The notes beneath the pieces were generated by a model. That model did not search any database. It was not told where the DNA came from and saw only the letters and a list, made by a program, of their open reading frames with translations. Made by a program: the position numbers and the translations under genes. From the NCBI GenBank assembly GCA_949317995.1, contig OX439049.1:13950395-14014394 (forward strand): a stretch of DNA of 64,000 nt. The letters run 5' to 3'. Of the stretch, positions 41,623 to 53,290 are shown one piece after another; within the stretch, counting starts at the first letter, position 1; every line of letters begins with the position of its first letter. The DNA comes from Acholoe squamosa. Its lineage: Eukaryota; Annelida; Polychaeta; Phyllodocida; Polynoidae.

Positions 41623-43920
41623 TCAAGTTTGATCGAGATCCAAAAGATACTTATACCTGTCATATCTATTCAATACATACTTTGGAGCAAACATTTCCTC
41701 AGACTCCCAGTTGACTAACATACCAAATCTGGACTTATCATCAAACCATGTCCCGGTTTTGATTAAAGTCCTTAGATAGGGTAGTTCGAGTTTTTCAGGG
41801 AAGTCACCCCAACGAGGAAAGTCTGCATTGATGGCAGAGGTGAGTTTGGTGCGAATACGCTCTGGGGGAAGACACCATGAACAGTGCCAACCAGCTAGTG
41901 CCCCATTATCGCCCATATACCAGTCATAGATGAAGGCACCAGAAGCAATGTAAGCATGAAGCTTGCTACTGGCCTGTGTCTGGTAGTCAGTCGAGCGCAG
42001 CTGGTAAGCATCGTTGTTAAACACATAGCGGAACATCCCCACAGTACAGCCAATAACAACTCTTGTAGTATCAAACTGCTTCCAGAAGAAGCCGAAGACT
42101 GACCAACGAAGGGCAACTCCGATTGGTTCTGAGTAACCATCGTGGATGCGCAAAAAGAGGATTGCATCCCTACTTGGGAGTTCATCGGCGTCTGTATACA
42201 AGAAGATATCATCTGGTGTGGAATTAAAGATTCTGCTCATACCCTCTTGGCCTATATACATCCTCATATGCTGATCCACAATCCATCCATCCTCTCTCCC
42301 ACCTTGTGGGATTTTGCCTCTGAACAAGTATATAATTTTATGGTGGAATGGCTTAAGATAGCCATCTCTCAATTTTTGTAGTAGGAGCAGTGGCTTGGGG
42401 TCACCATAGTTTGTGTAGTTTGATTCAAGGATGATGAAAACATCTACAACATCATCCAGCTCATTCAGCCTTGCCTCAAGCAACTCAAATTCTACATTAA
42501 ATGCAAGGGCAGAAATCACACGTCTTGAGACATTGCGAGGCTTTAATGAATCAACAAATCGGGCTCCTGTTGATGAAAAGACACCCTCAGGGATACTACA
42601 ATGGCGACCATGCCAGCCGCGCTTACAGAGGCATCCATCGTGTCGAACTGTCACTTCTTCTTGCAGGTCTCCAGGAGCAGTGGCTGTTCCTTCCTGGAAG
42701 CAACTCTCCACTCCATTTTTCACAAAGTACTTGTTGAAGACATCAGAGCCATGTGGTAAATGGAAGACCTGGGGTAGGCTTGGTGTCTGTAGATGGAATT
42801 CCTCATGGCTTCCTGGGGTATACAGTAACTTGGTATTGGAATTGACATAGTAAGGGTCAACCGGCATTGGTGTATCATAGGTTGGATGTAGCGCTTTCTT
42901 CCTTTGGAGGTGAGCAGCCACCCAAGGGTTATTTGTAGTGCCGGCTGTGGTTGGTTGCTTGGTTGACAACGTTGTTGTTACCGACAGCTCTTCTTGATGA
43001 ACCTCTTCAATAGATACTGTGCTTGTTTTATTGGTGACAGAGGGTTCAGTGCTTTTAGGACCTGCAGTGGCATTAAGTGACTTTGGGGGCAGGGTGGATA
43101 GTGCAGATTTTAACACAAGGGCTGCACCATGCTGCATCAGATATGTTGGCGTAAACCAGCTCCTGCGACTGCCAGACTTTGACTGATATTGATGTAGTCG
43201 GTCCTTATGTACCTCATACTGTCTGTAACTATCTGACTTTGAATTGGATATAGTACTTTTACTGATACTAGCTGCCTGATTAGAATCACTGATATTCACT
43301 GATATTTGAGCATCTTGAAATTTAAGGTATGTGTTAGAACTGGAAACTACATCTTTAGACTTACTAGATTGGCTGTGTTTTTCTAATTGGTCCATACTAA
43401 TGTTTGTGCCAATTTGTCCTTTCTCCAACTGAACTACTATGACAGGTTGATCATTTGGGGTTAGACTCTGTTCTGATTGCTTATTTAACTGTGGGTACTT
43501 TCGCCTTGTTGGTGGCTTAAAAAGCAAGAGTTCTGTTTCAGGGCTTATCAATTTACCATTCCCTGTCTCCCCATTCTGCCTCTGGTTCCCAGTAGACAAT
43601 TGCTCTAGCCTGCTGATTTGATCACCTTTCTCTGCAGCTGTAGGAGAAGCTGTCGTATCGATTTCATAATTCTCCCGGAAGTGCTTGGCAGCGACTTCCG
43701 GTATGGTGTTGTCTAGCTGAGGGTTTAAATGCAGGTGTTGATTGGAAGCCTTTGTCTGCAGGTGCAATGGCTTGCCACTCCCACCTCCCCCAGTACTGCT
43801 GCTGGTACCACTTGTCCTTGTAGCATCCCAGTAGAGGAGAATGAGGGCACATTGGATGACAACGAGGGCAGAGATGAGGGCACGCAGGGTGCCCCCCTGA
43901 CAGCACAGTGTCCGTGCCAT
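41623..43920 (-). CDS. MGAT3: Beta-1,4-mannosyl-glycoprotein 4-beta-N-acetylglucosaminyltransferase-like (GT17)
   Basis: Golgi type II membrane enzyme. MGAT3 adds the bisecting GlcNAc to the core mannose of N-glycans using UDP-GlcNAc. One 765-codon coding exon from ATG 43,918-43,920; the frame also opens one codon earlier at a GTG, which is not used. A short cytoplasmic tail precedes a membrane anchor at about residues 12-30, then a long low-complexity Ser/Thr/Gln-rich stem (about 35-380) with several N-x-S/T sites. A Cys-rich EGF-like segment (about 407-442) contains C-L-C-K-R-G-W-H-G-R-H-C. The GT17 domain follows (about 465-755), with T-D-A-D-E at 576-580, G-F-F-W-K-Q, G-W-H-C-S-W-C at about 677-683 and A-P-K-Y-V-L near the end. 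Human MGAT3 is 533 residues, so the extra length is in the stem. An acceptor lies just upstream (exon start 43,953), implying a 5' untranslated exon. No lesions seen. Confidence 0.93.
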   Translation of the reverse strand: MARTLCCQGGTLRALISALVVIQCALILLYWDATRTSGTSSSTGGGGSGKPLHLQTKASNQHLHLNPQLDNTIPEVAAKHFRENYEIDTTASPTAAEKGDQISRLEQLSTGNQRQNGETGNGKLISPETELLLFKPPTRRKYPQLNKQSEQSLTPNDQPVIVVQLEKGQIGTNISMDQLEKHSQSSKSKDVVSSSNTYLKFQDAQISVNISDSNQAASISKSTISNSKSDSYRQYEVHKDRLHQYQSKSGSRRSWFTPTYLMQHGAALVLKSALSTLPPKSLNATAGPKSTEPSVTNKTSTVSIEEVHQEELSVTTTLSTKQPTTAGTTNNPWVAAHLQRKKALHPTYDTPMPVDPYYVNSNTKLLYTPGSHEEFHLQTPSLPQVFHLPHGSDVFNKYFVKNGVESCFQEGTATAPGDLQEEVTVRHDGCLCKRGWHGRHCSIPEGVFSSTGARFVDSLKPRNVSRRVISALAFNVEFELLEARLNELDDVVDVFIILESNYTNYGDPKPLLLLQKLRDGYLKPFHHKIIYLFRGKIPQGGREDGWIVDQHMRMYIGQEGMSRIFNSTPDDIFLYTDADELPSRDAILFLRIHDGYSEPIGVALRWSVFGFFWKQFDTTRVVIGCTVGMFRYVFNNDAYQLRSTDYQTQASSKLHAYIASGAFIYDWYMGDNGALAGWHCSWCLPPERIRTKLTSAINADFPRWGDFPEKLELPYLRTLIKTGTWFDDKSRFGMLVNWESEEMFAPKYVLNRYDRYKYLLDLDQT

Positions 43921-43975
43921 CACAACAGCGGATATGGCAGCTGATGCAAAATGCTGAAAAGAGAAAGGAATATAT
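43921..43975 (-). promoter_or_regulatory. Splice acceptor and 5' UTR end of MGAT3
   Basis: On the minus strand tattcctttctcttttcag precedes position 43,953. The pyrimidine tract and AG are conserved in copy A (exon start 5,474). The coding exon would then have about 33 nt of 5' untranslated sequence. Confidence 0.6.
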
Positions 43976-46454
43976 GATTAGAAATAATCTCAGGGACAGC
44001 TAAATCATATATTTATTCATGAGTTTATAAGTGGATAAGCAAACTGTCTGTTTTAGCCCAGACTTGGTCACATCTTATTCTGTCCATAATGTTATAAGGA
44101 CACCAAGTCTCTGCCAAAAAATAAGTTAAAACCAACAACTGCAAAGTATTGTAAAGTAAAACTGGTTCGTATCGCTAAATAACAGCAAACATAATATGCC
44201 TGTATATAAACCATGCATAACTGATTTTTGTCTTCTTGTGCACTCCAGGCATGAGGAAGTAAGGTTAGCAGTATTCACAATTGTATTCCTCCCAGCACCC
44301 AAAAAAGACAATTTCACAAGGCCCTTTCCTTTAGACATGATGGGAAAACAATCCACTTTGAGTTTCTGTTCATGTAGTGGGATCAGAGAAAGAATAAACT
44401 TAATCCAAAGAACCTCTCCTAACATCCATGCTGCCACAACGTCCTACTATTCAATTCCAGCTGCATTAATTTTTCATCGATCGCAAGCATGTATACATTG
44501 CTACATTTGCCATATCGATTTTCTTTCCCTTGTAGTGTGGAAATGGAGTTTGGTAGGAAACCTTTAGTGGCAATATTATACAATTATTTCTATTTCATTT
44601 TCCTTATCATTTCTAGCCTCTAGCAGTCCCCCAGTTCCCCCCTCTCCTCAATCCTACCTTCAAGAACAATAAAGCTCAGTTTGGGGAATATTACACAAGA
44701 TGTTGTGACTGGGGCCCCTCAAATCCAATTAGTGATTTTGATGCTACAAATACATCTTGCTTGCAGTTCTATGACTGCTCGACTGAATCCTATGTCATTA
44801 TAACATATGGAGCAGAGTTGTGCCATGGAAATTTCTTGTGCCACTCTGCTTGAAGCATTAAGCCCCATCTGGGGGCTTCATTGTCCACTGTTTTAACACT
44901 TAATTCTTAGAGTTCAGGTAAAGTTTCTTGTTGACATAGGATGAAGACATTACAAAAATGCTTTTAAATGGAGTTGCCACTTTCAACCTCTGGCAATTTT
45001 GGGACAAGGATTCCAACGTTATCTCGATGACATTTTTTTCCAGTGTGTCCACCACAAATGCAATTATGACAGATAGAGAACCATGCTTGAAGTGATAAAT
45101 GAATCATTTAAAGCCATTAGGACAGTATTGAGACGTGAGCCACCAGGACTGAATCTAATGATTCCCTTTATGACATTACTAGTGAAGCATTCCAGGAAAA
45201 GTCCAACATCCCAAAACAAATTACATCACGTTTCAAATGCCTTAAATTCTCTGGCACTGAGAGAAGTGTCATTTGGTGTAGTGTTAGGGTTGGAAATCAA
45301 TTTCCTCTTGTCAAGCAGGTTCAGGCAGGACATAATTCATTTTCACCTGATGCTGTTTGTGGTTTGTATGAGAGAGTACATCCTAGGTAGGTCACAATGT
45401 AAAGAGTAACTGTTCAATTTACCAGGGATACTCATAAAACTGAACAGTGAGCCATCATAATTGTATTTTAGTGAATCAGTTTAGTTTTTGCAAGAAGCCC
45501 CAGGTGTCAGTATGGTGGTACAAGCAATATCTGTGAAAATAATGATGGATCTCGGGCAACTTTGGGACGAGGATTCCTTTGTTATTTTGACAACATTTTT
45601 TTTTACAGTACATGGTTACATCTACAGACAGGTGTGTCCCTTAAACTATATTCCTCAAATTATACTCCCAGTCTTGATATCCTGTATATATAACTGTGAC
45701 GAAGGGGAGAGAGGGAAAACCCAACCAATAGCAGCCTATTCTTGCTGCATGGATCTATAGTCCCCCCCTCGCTGAATTCCCTCATGCTATGTCTGACAGC
45801 TGAGTCAGCTTAATCAGTATAGGCTTGGGGCTGCAGAACAAACGGCCCATGGCTTGTGGTATGCCAGGCTACCTCCAAATATGCCTGGCGTTTGTGGAAT
45901 CCCTTGGGCGACTAGTGCATGGAAATCCGCCACGAGAGGGTCGTTTTTGTCAACTTTTTAACTTGCAGAAATTTAGCTAACTGTTGGCTAACCATGAAAG
46001 AGACGATCGAAGAAAACCTGTTGGAAGGAAACATTTTTTTGGGGGGGATTGCCTCCTTTGGGTACTTTATTTTCATCATCGTCATTTTGTCAAAAGATCT
46101 TGTGGTCTACCTCTCTCTATCTGGACATTAATGATGCAAAAGTAAGAGCAGAGAGGAAAAGCTTCTTTGGGAGTATAAAGCAATCTGAAGGTCTGCAGTT
46201 GAATAGATTTCTCATAAATTTCCTGTTTTGAGGGATGACGATATACTTGTGGGATGGCTGCTTAGGGGTATAGATTGTTACAAAAGAGATTCTGGCTGGA
46301 CTATGGCAGGAGGACATGAGAAGACCAAATCATGTTACAAATGGCAGTGGGGATGTGATGTGCTTAGGATAGAAAGGGCGAGGAATTGTGGTTTCTGTGG
46401 TTTACGGCTACCAAATGGATGGAGGCTGAGGCAGGAAGTTGGAGTTCTTTGGGA
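43976..46454. other. MGAT3 5' flank or intron
   Basis: Aligns with copy A up to about 45,640, then differs. No first exon or promoter can be identified. About 45,480-45,613 is a reverse, truncated copy of the ACACTGTAAA MITE (gacgaggattcctttgttat...ttttacagt). From 45,640 to 46,454 nothing is recognised. Confidence 0.5.
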
Positions 46455-47420
46455 GCATGACCAATTACTAACTATTCTTAGATTCCATAGGAATAAAACA
46501 TTCGAAAGAAAGCTACAATATGAAAGGTAAATACATCTGCAATAATCTTTCATTTCTGGCCAGTTCCTTCTTTTTATTTGGAGACCTAGCTCTCTAGTCT
46601 CACAGAGAGCAGCTTTGCAGAGGAATCATCAGTAGTCTACACATGCTTGATGAATGAGGCCTTCCTTTCATTAATTCTGAAATCTGAAGCTATCCTTCTA
46701 GGCACATTTTTGTCTTTAGGTTGTATATTATTCTAACAAACTTCAGTGGCAATGCTCTTTTAATGCTGTCTCTAGCACTGCGTCAAGTTACATCATTAAA
46801 GATTTAGGAAATCAACTGCAGCCTGAGAGTCAAGGGCTATACAATCCGAAACTGATGCTGTTATCCTGAAAAAGAATTGTGTGGACAAATAATTATAAAA
46901 ATAATGCAAATCATCATGGAATGGCCTTCGTTACGAATATGACAACACAAATGGCATTGTGAATTGATGTCCATAGGAATGGCAGGGTGTATTTTCTCCA
47001 CTGATTGCACTGGAATCCAAGGGCTCAGATTTGCCAGCTGCTGCTATTAGTAGCACCATTTATAGTGCAATGGTTCCTTTGTAATAAATGGAATCTGCCT
47101 TTGTCTTTCTTTTTCAATATTAGTTTCTGTGTGTTGTATTCATCCATATAGTTTTGCTTAATGATTCTTATGAAGAAGGTTTCCAATGAAGGTGACCAAA
47201 CCATCTATAATCCATCCTGCAATAATTGGTGTTCTAAGATATCCACTGTGCATATATTTATCAAATGGTGTATGATACTGAGAAAATTGATAACAGCCAG
47301 AATGCCGAACAGAATAACCAAACACTCGCCCTGTGTCATAATATGGGCCTACTTTGACTGTCATAGATTCCTCTAGCATATAGACAAGACCTCTTAACAT
47401 AAATGTGCAGCAGATCATCT
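46455..47420. repeat. Block P1 remnant of copy B
   Basis: Matches 9,240-10,203. The segment 46,930-47,180 is also a diverged relative of 48,960-49,180 (cacaaatggcattgt...gatgtccatag, ttgcaatgg-like, gctgctattagtagca). It breaks off at about 47,420, where copy A continues for 9 kb. Confidence 0.65.
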
Positions 47421-48539
47421 TAACTACATTTCAGCTGACCAGAGCCTTGTGTGTGGTGCATTAATTTGTTCTAGAGAAGACACTCCCAGTCCTTCTTTCT
47501 CTTATATACTAACACCGCAAGTATAGACAGGCCTCATTCGCAAATAAGGTATGCTCTATAGTTCTTTGAAAGGCATTTGGAAATGTGTCTAGTAAAATCT
47601 TCTAACATGTTACCCTTTCCCCAAATCCATATAGGGATATTCTGGTCCACTAATATTCAGTATTATGATCAATAATGGATGATTACTTAATACAGTCTCT
47701 GCTTTCCTGTTTCGTGGCAAGTCCCTGATTTATCCTTATATGTTCCTTGACATGCTTCTGAAATGATTTCCAGGTGGCACCTCATAGTGAGCGTCTACTT
47801 TTCTCTGGCTTCTTCCCCCTGGGAGTGGTTGACTCTTGGATCTGATGGCCACTATGGTGTATTCTAGGGACCATAAAGGAGTAGTTTACTGGGTGATTAG
47901 AGGGTGAGACCAGCAGCAAGCACAGGATTTCACCTACTGTGTGTGCATACTAGGGATATTCTACTTAAGTATGGAGAAGTGAATTATTCTTTTTGTAAAA
48001 GATTAGTGAAGTATTTTTATTTAAAATCAACAAATCGCTTCTTCCTGTTATGCCAGGCAATTTCCCAATGCCTTTACTACCCACAGTACTGCCATGCATA
48101 CTATTAGTAATAACTTTATCACCTGAGTGAATCATTAACTCAAAGAAAAAGAAGGGTTTGTTATTTGCATTTCTAGGATAAACACAATTACATACACTCT
48201 CCTGGCTCTCACTGGAGTACCCTGGTTGATAACCCCCAAAATTAGCATCCACTTTGGCTGGGAATAGAGGTGCCTCCCAATAGAGAAAGGGATTTATGTT
48301 GTTCTAGACCCCATCTGGTTGCACATATTGATTATTTGTGTCTAATTCCTGTCCAATCCGACCTGGGCACCCTTATCCCATTGGTCTCTATCTACAAGAG
48401 GAATTACTAATGCTATTTCCTTGTCAACATCCTCATTACTTTGCAGCAGCCTTTTTGCACTGGAACTTCTGGAATAATAGGAAAATGATTATTTTTCATC
48501 AGAGTGAATAAAGAGCACACAATAACCCACACTGTTGTT
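47421..48539. other. Shared duplication sequence, no gene
   Basis: From 47,540 it aligns with copy A 19,500 onward. It contains the empty site (about 48,209) for the 1.1-kb insert at 20,168-21,276. No gene. Confidence 0.5.
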
Positions 48540-48747
48540 CACTGTAAAAAAAAATGTCATTGAAATAACAACAGAATCCTCACCCAAAGTTGTCGTTATT
48601 TTCACAGAGATGTCATTATTTTCCTTGAGATTCCTTGTACCACCATCCTGCCACCTAGTAAAAACTACATTGGCTCCTTGCCATATAATTACAGTATTTC
48701 ACTGTACAGTTTTACCCTGGTAGGTAACAGTTATTTTTTACAGTGTG
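48540..48747. mobile_element. ACACTGTAAA-ended MITE
   Basis: cactgtaaaaaaaaatgtca to ttttttacagtgtgg, the orthologue of 21,591-21,845. Confidence 0.7.
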
Positions 48748-50578
48748 GATATTTTTTCACTACAATCAGGTTTATGGGAGTAATGCCTTCTATGTGATTC
48801 ATCCAAGCATTTGGACACCAGTCCAGTTTCATTATCAAGGTCTTCCGCAAATACTGGAGTCCCCACAAAAAGGCTGAGTTGCCATTACAGAAAGGTAGGA
48901 TCTGCTTTATAAATACCATGAGAGTTCTAATCAAAATCAAAATGGCTTTCATTATGGATGTGACATTGCAAATGGCATTGTCATAGATGTCCATAGAAAT
49001 GGGAGTGTCTATTGTCTCCCATGATTGCAATGAAATGGCATGATTAAGAATTGTGAGCTGCTGTTATTAGCAGTACTCATTGTTTGTATTAGAAATCAAT
49101 GCAATGAATGCAGGCTGTCTTTTTCAAAAGTATTTTTGTCTACAGTATTCTTCCATTTCAGCATCACCCCTATACTACTAGCAATAATGCACACACCTTA
49201 TTGGGATCTTTCCAAATAGAAGTCACTTTTGTCCATTTATATTCCACCATGTAGAATAAGCACAAAAGAGTCTCTGGCATAAGCAGATTTTCTAAGACCG
49301 ACAATTGTGAGGAGGCAAGTTAAAAGGACAGTCCGAGGGGGATTAGTACCAATTCTGGCCACCAGGGGGACACCACTATGGCCTAAAAGGGGGAAAATAT
49401 ACCAAAAATAGTTATATACTACTTTTTTATGTAGATTACAATCGTCCTAAAGGGAAATTCCCATTTTTAAGGAAAACCTTCCAAATTTGGAATGTAAATA
49501 GAACATTTTTGGGCATTTGAGGGCAGAAATCAGTGCTCTTGTTGATATTGGTTGCCATGGAAACATTATTTTCACTCAAAATTGAGGAATCAAAAAAGCC
49601 TATTTGTAGCCACACCCACAAGGATTGGTGTGTTGAAAAGATGGTAAAAATCTGATAATCAGATCAAATTTTATGAGAAAAAGAATGTGAAGAATATGAC
49701 AATTTCCCTAATTTGCAGAATTATGCCTAATTATACATATATCATCTGATATATCTCATGAAATATACAAGGTAGACCTTATTTGGGATTTGAATAGGTC
49801 GGTAACCATCTAAGTTAATAGAACCGTAACTCTGAAACTAGCAGATATATTTTCTCATGTAATATATCATTGGAAAGTTCATGGCCTGAATTTAAAAATT
49901 GACTTTTTCCCTGGGGGACCCTTTTTGCTTGGCTATACACAATTATTTGTATCTACAAATGGGTTAAAGCACCAAAAATAAAAGCAGTGAGTGAAAGGGA
50001 CTATAGGTTAGGTATTATCAAACCAAATATACCCACAAAGCTTGATTATCAGCTTTGTGGGCACTGCTAAGGACACAGGGGAACTGAGGGCTGTTGCAGC
50101 TAATAGCTGAGAGATGATAGCTGAGAAATTGATCTATTTGAAATTAAAACAGCCACACCTCTTATTGCCAGAAGGCAGCAGGTGAATTCAAGGCATTTGG
50201 TTCATTTCCCTTATTTCATCATGGAATGCGTTGCTACTAATCACATCGAGGGAATTATTAGATTGAACTCAATTGATTCTGACTTCATTCTAGAATGTTG
50301 ATATTCACAATACCATTTTAGTTCCTGATAACTCTAATTTTCTTGTAGGTACTTGTGAGAAACTTGGTTGAATCTTGTTTTGAATTGTATATGGTCAACA
50401 TAAAGTGGATAACACTACTTTTATCATCCTAAAAGAACAATTCTAATCATACATGGAACGAGGAAAAAATGGATGAATAGGTCCACAAAGAATTTTGTCA
50501 TTCACTGCTTCAAGTATGTTTACATGGAATAAAACAAAGATTTAAAGTTGTAAGATATTGAAGAATCTGTTTATGAAC
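48748..50578. repeat. Block P2 of copy B, first part
   Basis: Colinear with 21,930-23,100. The minus frame 48,731-49,030 is hydrophobic and has a counterpart in copy A; it is unassigned. A copy-B-only insert at about 49,275-49,955 contains at 49,340-49,540 the dispersed AT-rich repeat also seen inverted at 11,674-12,005. It opens with a ggccaccagggggac sequence. Confidence 0.6.
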
Positions 50579-50816
50579 TACACTGTAAAGAGATGTTGTC
50601 AAAATAATGAAGGATTCCTCGTTCGAAAGTCGCCAGAGATCTGTCCTTATTTTCACAGAGATGTTGTTATTTTCACACAGATTCCTTGTACCACCGCACT
50701 ACCACCTGGGGATTCTGGTAAAAACTACAGTGGCATCCTGCTATATAATTACAGTGGTTCACTCTTCAGTTTTACAAGGATTACTGGTAGATTCAACAAA
50801 TATTTTTTACAGTGTA
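50579..50816. mobile_element. ACACTGTAAA-ended MITE, best copy
   Basis: tacactgtaaa at the left and tttacagtgta at the right form an 11-bp perfect terminal inverted repeat around 238 bp. Copy A lacks this stretch of P2. Confidence 0.75.
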
Positions 50817-51068
50817 GATATAAGTTTTCTATTACACATTTCTCCCATCATAAAATGTCCTACCCAAGCCAATGGAGTATGTATTTATAGCTTTTTCATC
50901 AAATCAATGGCTTTTCATCAAATCAAGAACTCTTGCAATCTGGTGCCAAGAATGAACCTTTCATCCTCTGCCCACTTAAAAGTAATTAACGCCTGCCACC
51001 ATTGTTTTCCATAAGGAGATCAGCTGAATATGTGAAGACATTTTGTACCAACAGTCTTTCAATTACAG

Positions 51069-51251
51069 CTCTTCCAGCAGAGATTTTGCTTCAGGCCAGA
51101 TGAAGTGCAGGACCGCTTTGTTTTCAGAGCAGACTCAGATGAACTGAGCTTCACAATTCCTGAAGGCAGGGTGCAGGAAAATTGTAACAGGCCAGACATG
51201 ATAAGGCAAATAGATGAATGGGTTGTCAAAGAGGGGGACCCAGTCATTTAA
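51069..51251 (+). CDS. Candidate terminal exon, unknown protein
   Basis: An acceptor-like ccaacagtctttcaattacag precedes 51,069. An uninterrupted 60-codon frame then runs to TAA at 51,249, with balanced, hydrophilic content (L-F-Q-Q-R-F-C-F-R-P-D-E..., ending W-V-V-K-E-G-D-P-V-I). I do not recognise it. The diverged P1 copy near 12,385 (ctcccaacagagtctctgctccaggtcagat) is interrupted. The minus strand is also open here, so this may be chance. Confidence 0.35.
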   Translation, partial: LFQQRFCFRPDEVQDRFVFRADSDELSFTIPEGRVQENCNRPDMIRQIDEWVVKEGDPVI

Positions 51252-51570
51252 TGTCCTTTCTGCAATAGTGATGGCTGAATGTAGACAACAACAAAATCAC
51301 AAATTCTGTTTACCAGTCTCAGTTAAGATTGAAGTTTGTACATTGGAAATGGCCTGAGGCACATATACATTGTGGGGTTTAAGCTCAGAAAGTACTTGTA
51401 AAAAAAAAAAAAAAAAAGAAATAGACAGAGTAATAACCAGTGTGTGATTCCAAGTAGAATATCACGTGTCAGATGCAAAGAAAGAAAATAGGAATTTCTA
51501 TTTTATAGTGCCACGAGATTATATTCCCAACTGAGAAGGAAGCAATAAGAAAAGAATTCAACAGTGATAT

Positions 51571-53290
51571 CCATAGCCATATATTATAGCAGTCTGGTCT
51601 TTCCCTTACAAGTCTCCTTCCTCAGGAAGACATAGGAGACAGTTTGCCTCCTTCAGGCTCCATAGAGGCAGATCTACTGTGGCCCTCCATGTGGCAAAGA
51701 CTGGAGGGGAGAGCTGTTAGAGGTATTTTACAAAGGGTAAGGGAGCGTCAGAGGAGGCACCTTGGTTTAAGAGAGGGATGTGTGGAGTATATGTGGCATA
51801 GCGTAGATTGGAGGGAGGGGTTGTGCAGGCCTTGAGGGGATGGCAGGATCTGAGAGGCAGGGTGAAGGATAGAGGCATGGGACACATGCAGGGGGTGTAG
51901 ATGAGGGAGAAGATGGATTAGTTTTGCCATCATCTCTGAGAAATATATACAGTCTGCCTCTGACATCAACAGGCAGAAGGTGACATCGAGGTCACCAAGC
52001 TGAAAAAGGAAGAGATGCCTGGGAAAAGAGGGATTAAGGTTGAGAAGGCACGGCTATGTAAGTGAATTTGTGGGAACTGTGTATATAAAACCATAACTAA
52101 TCCAGCTCATGGAATGGGGGTCGGGGTAGGCCTACACCACTGGGTAAAATCAAAACTGATTAAAGAATAAGTAATGGTCTTGAATATCAGCCAGGGTACT
52201 GCCTGGCTGAAATCAATGAGCATCCAGGGGCTTATACAACTCTATAATATGGTAACTGACCGTTGCCCCTTGATGTTATATGCATCAATTAGATAATCAG
52301 TCCATTGGTCAAGCAATCAGTCACAGAGAGCAACAGTAAAACTGCATCTTTCAATGAGAAATCACAGCAAATTGTCCCAGATGTAATTTGACCTCTTTCA
52401 AAAGATATTTAGATTTAGACTTATTTCCCTTCTCCTTAGGACTGCCAGAAGAAGACATAAAACAGTGATTCCAATTAAACTGATTGTGAGGAATGGTGGC
52501 AGGAGTAATTCATTCCTTAGAATTCCCGGAAAAAAGGTGTCGTGCAAAGGGTTTTCCCTATTTAAGGATTCTTTAAAAGGGTTGTTTTTAAACTTTTTAA
52601 GCCTTAAGATCATCAAAAGCATCACTCCCACGTCACATTGAAAGACATTTTTTAGGGCTTCTTGTAAATGCCACAAACAACAGTGTAACAATTATTCACT
52701 AATACTCCCTCTGGAGGGCATTTCCCAAGATGGTAAGACTAGAGACAGCCAGTACAACTTGAAGCCTTCAATATCAGAGTGGGTGCTCATAGGTAACACA
52801 CTACGACTACTCTGTACAATCAGCACTTAAGGCAGTAATCACATAGGGTTTGGTAGGGCAGTCATACCGGTGCAATTATTAGCGACCACTAGATGCAGGC
52901 CTGTAATGGTATTTAACTGAGGAATCTCGCTACAACTTGAAGGGGGTCTAGTCGTACCACCTTGAGAAATGCCTTCCTGGTGTCTGTTACACAACTCATA
53001 GTAGATGGTGCAATGTACACTATAACAGAGCTGAAGTATATTGCTGCTAGGTATCCCCAGATGACTGTTAGAGAGGAATAGTATGTCCCCAAGGTAGTAT
53101 TTGCCAACTGTGGAGGGCAGGCTGGGGTAGTAATGGGGCAGATGTGCCAAAGGGCGGGTTACAGCAGGCTGCCCTTGGCACATAGACAAGAGATGGCGTC
53201 ATTAGGCTGGGACATGTCAGGGCCACAGTGCTGGTGTCTGGTGGGACCAGCATGGTGGGGAGAGCTTATCACTTGAATGGCAGAAGTTTC
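51571..53290. repeat. Block P2 of copy B, second part
   Basis: Colinear with 23,240-25,200, and with 13,440-15,720 in P1. Minus frames at 51,748-51,969, 52,398-52,691 and 52,839-53,189 overlap the conserved portions. The segment 52,980-53,130 (K-Y-Y-L-G-D-I-L..., H-C-T-I-Y-Y-E) is open in both P2 copies. An A-run lies just before at 51,399-51,417. No known gene. Confidence 0.55.
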
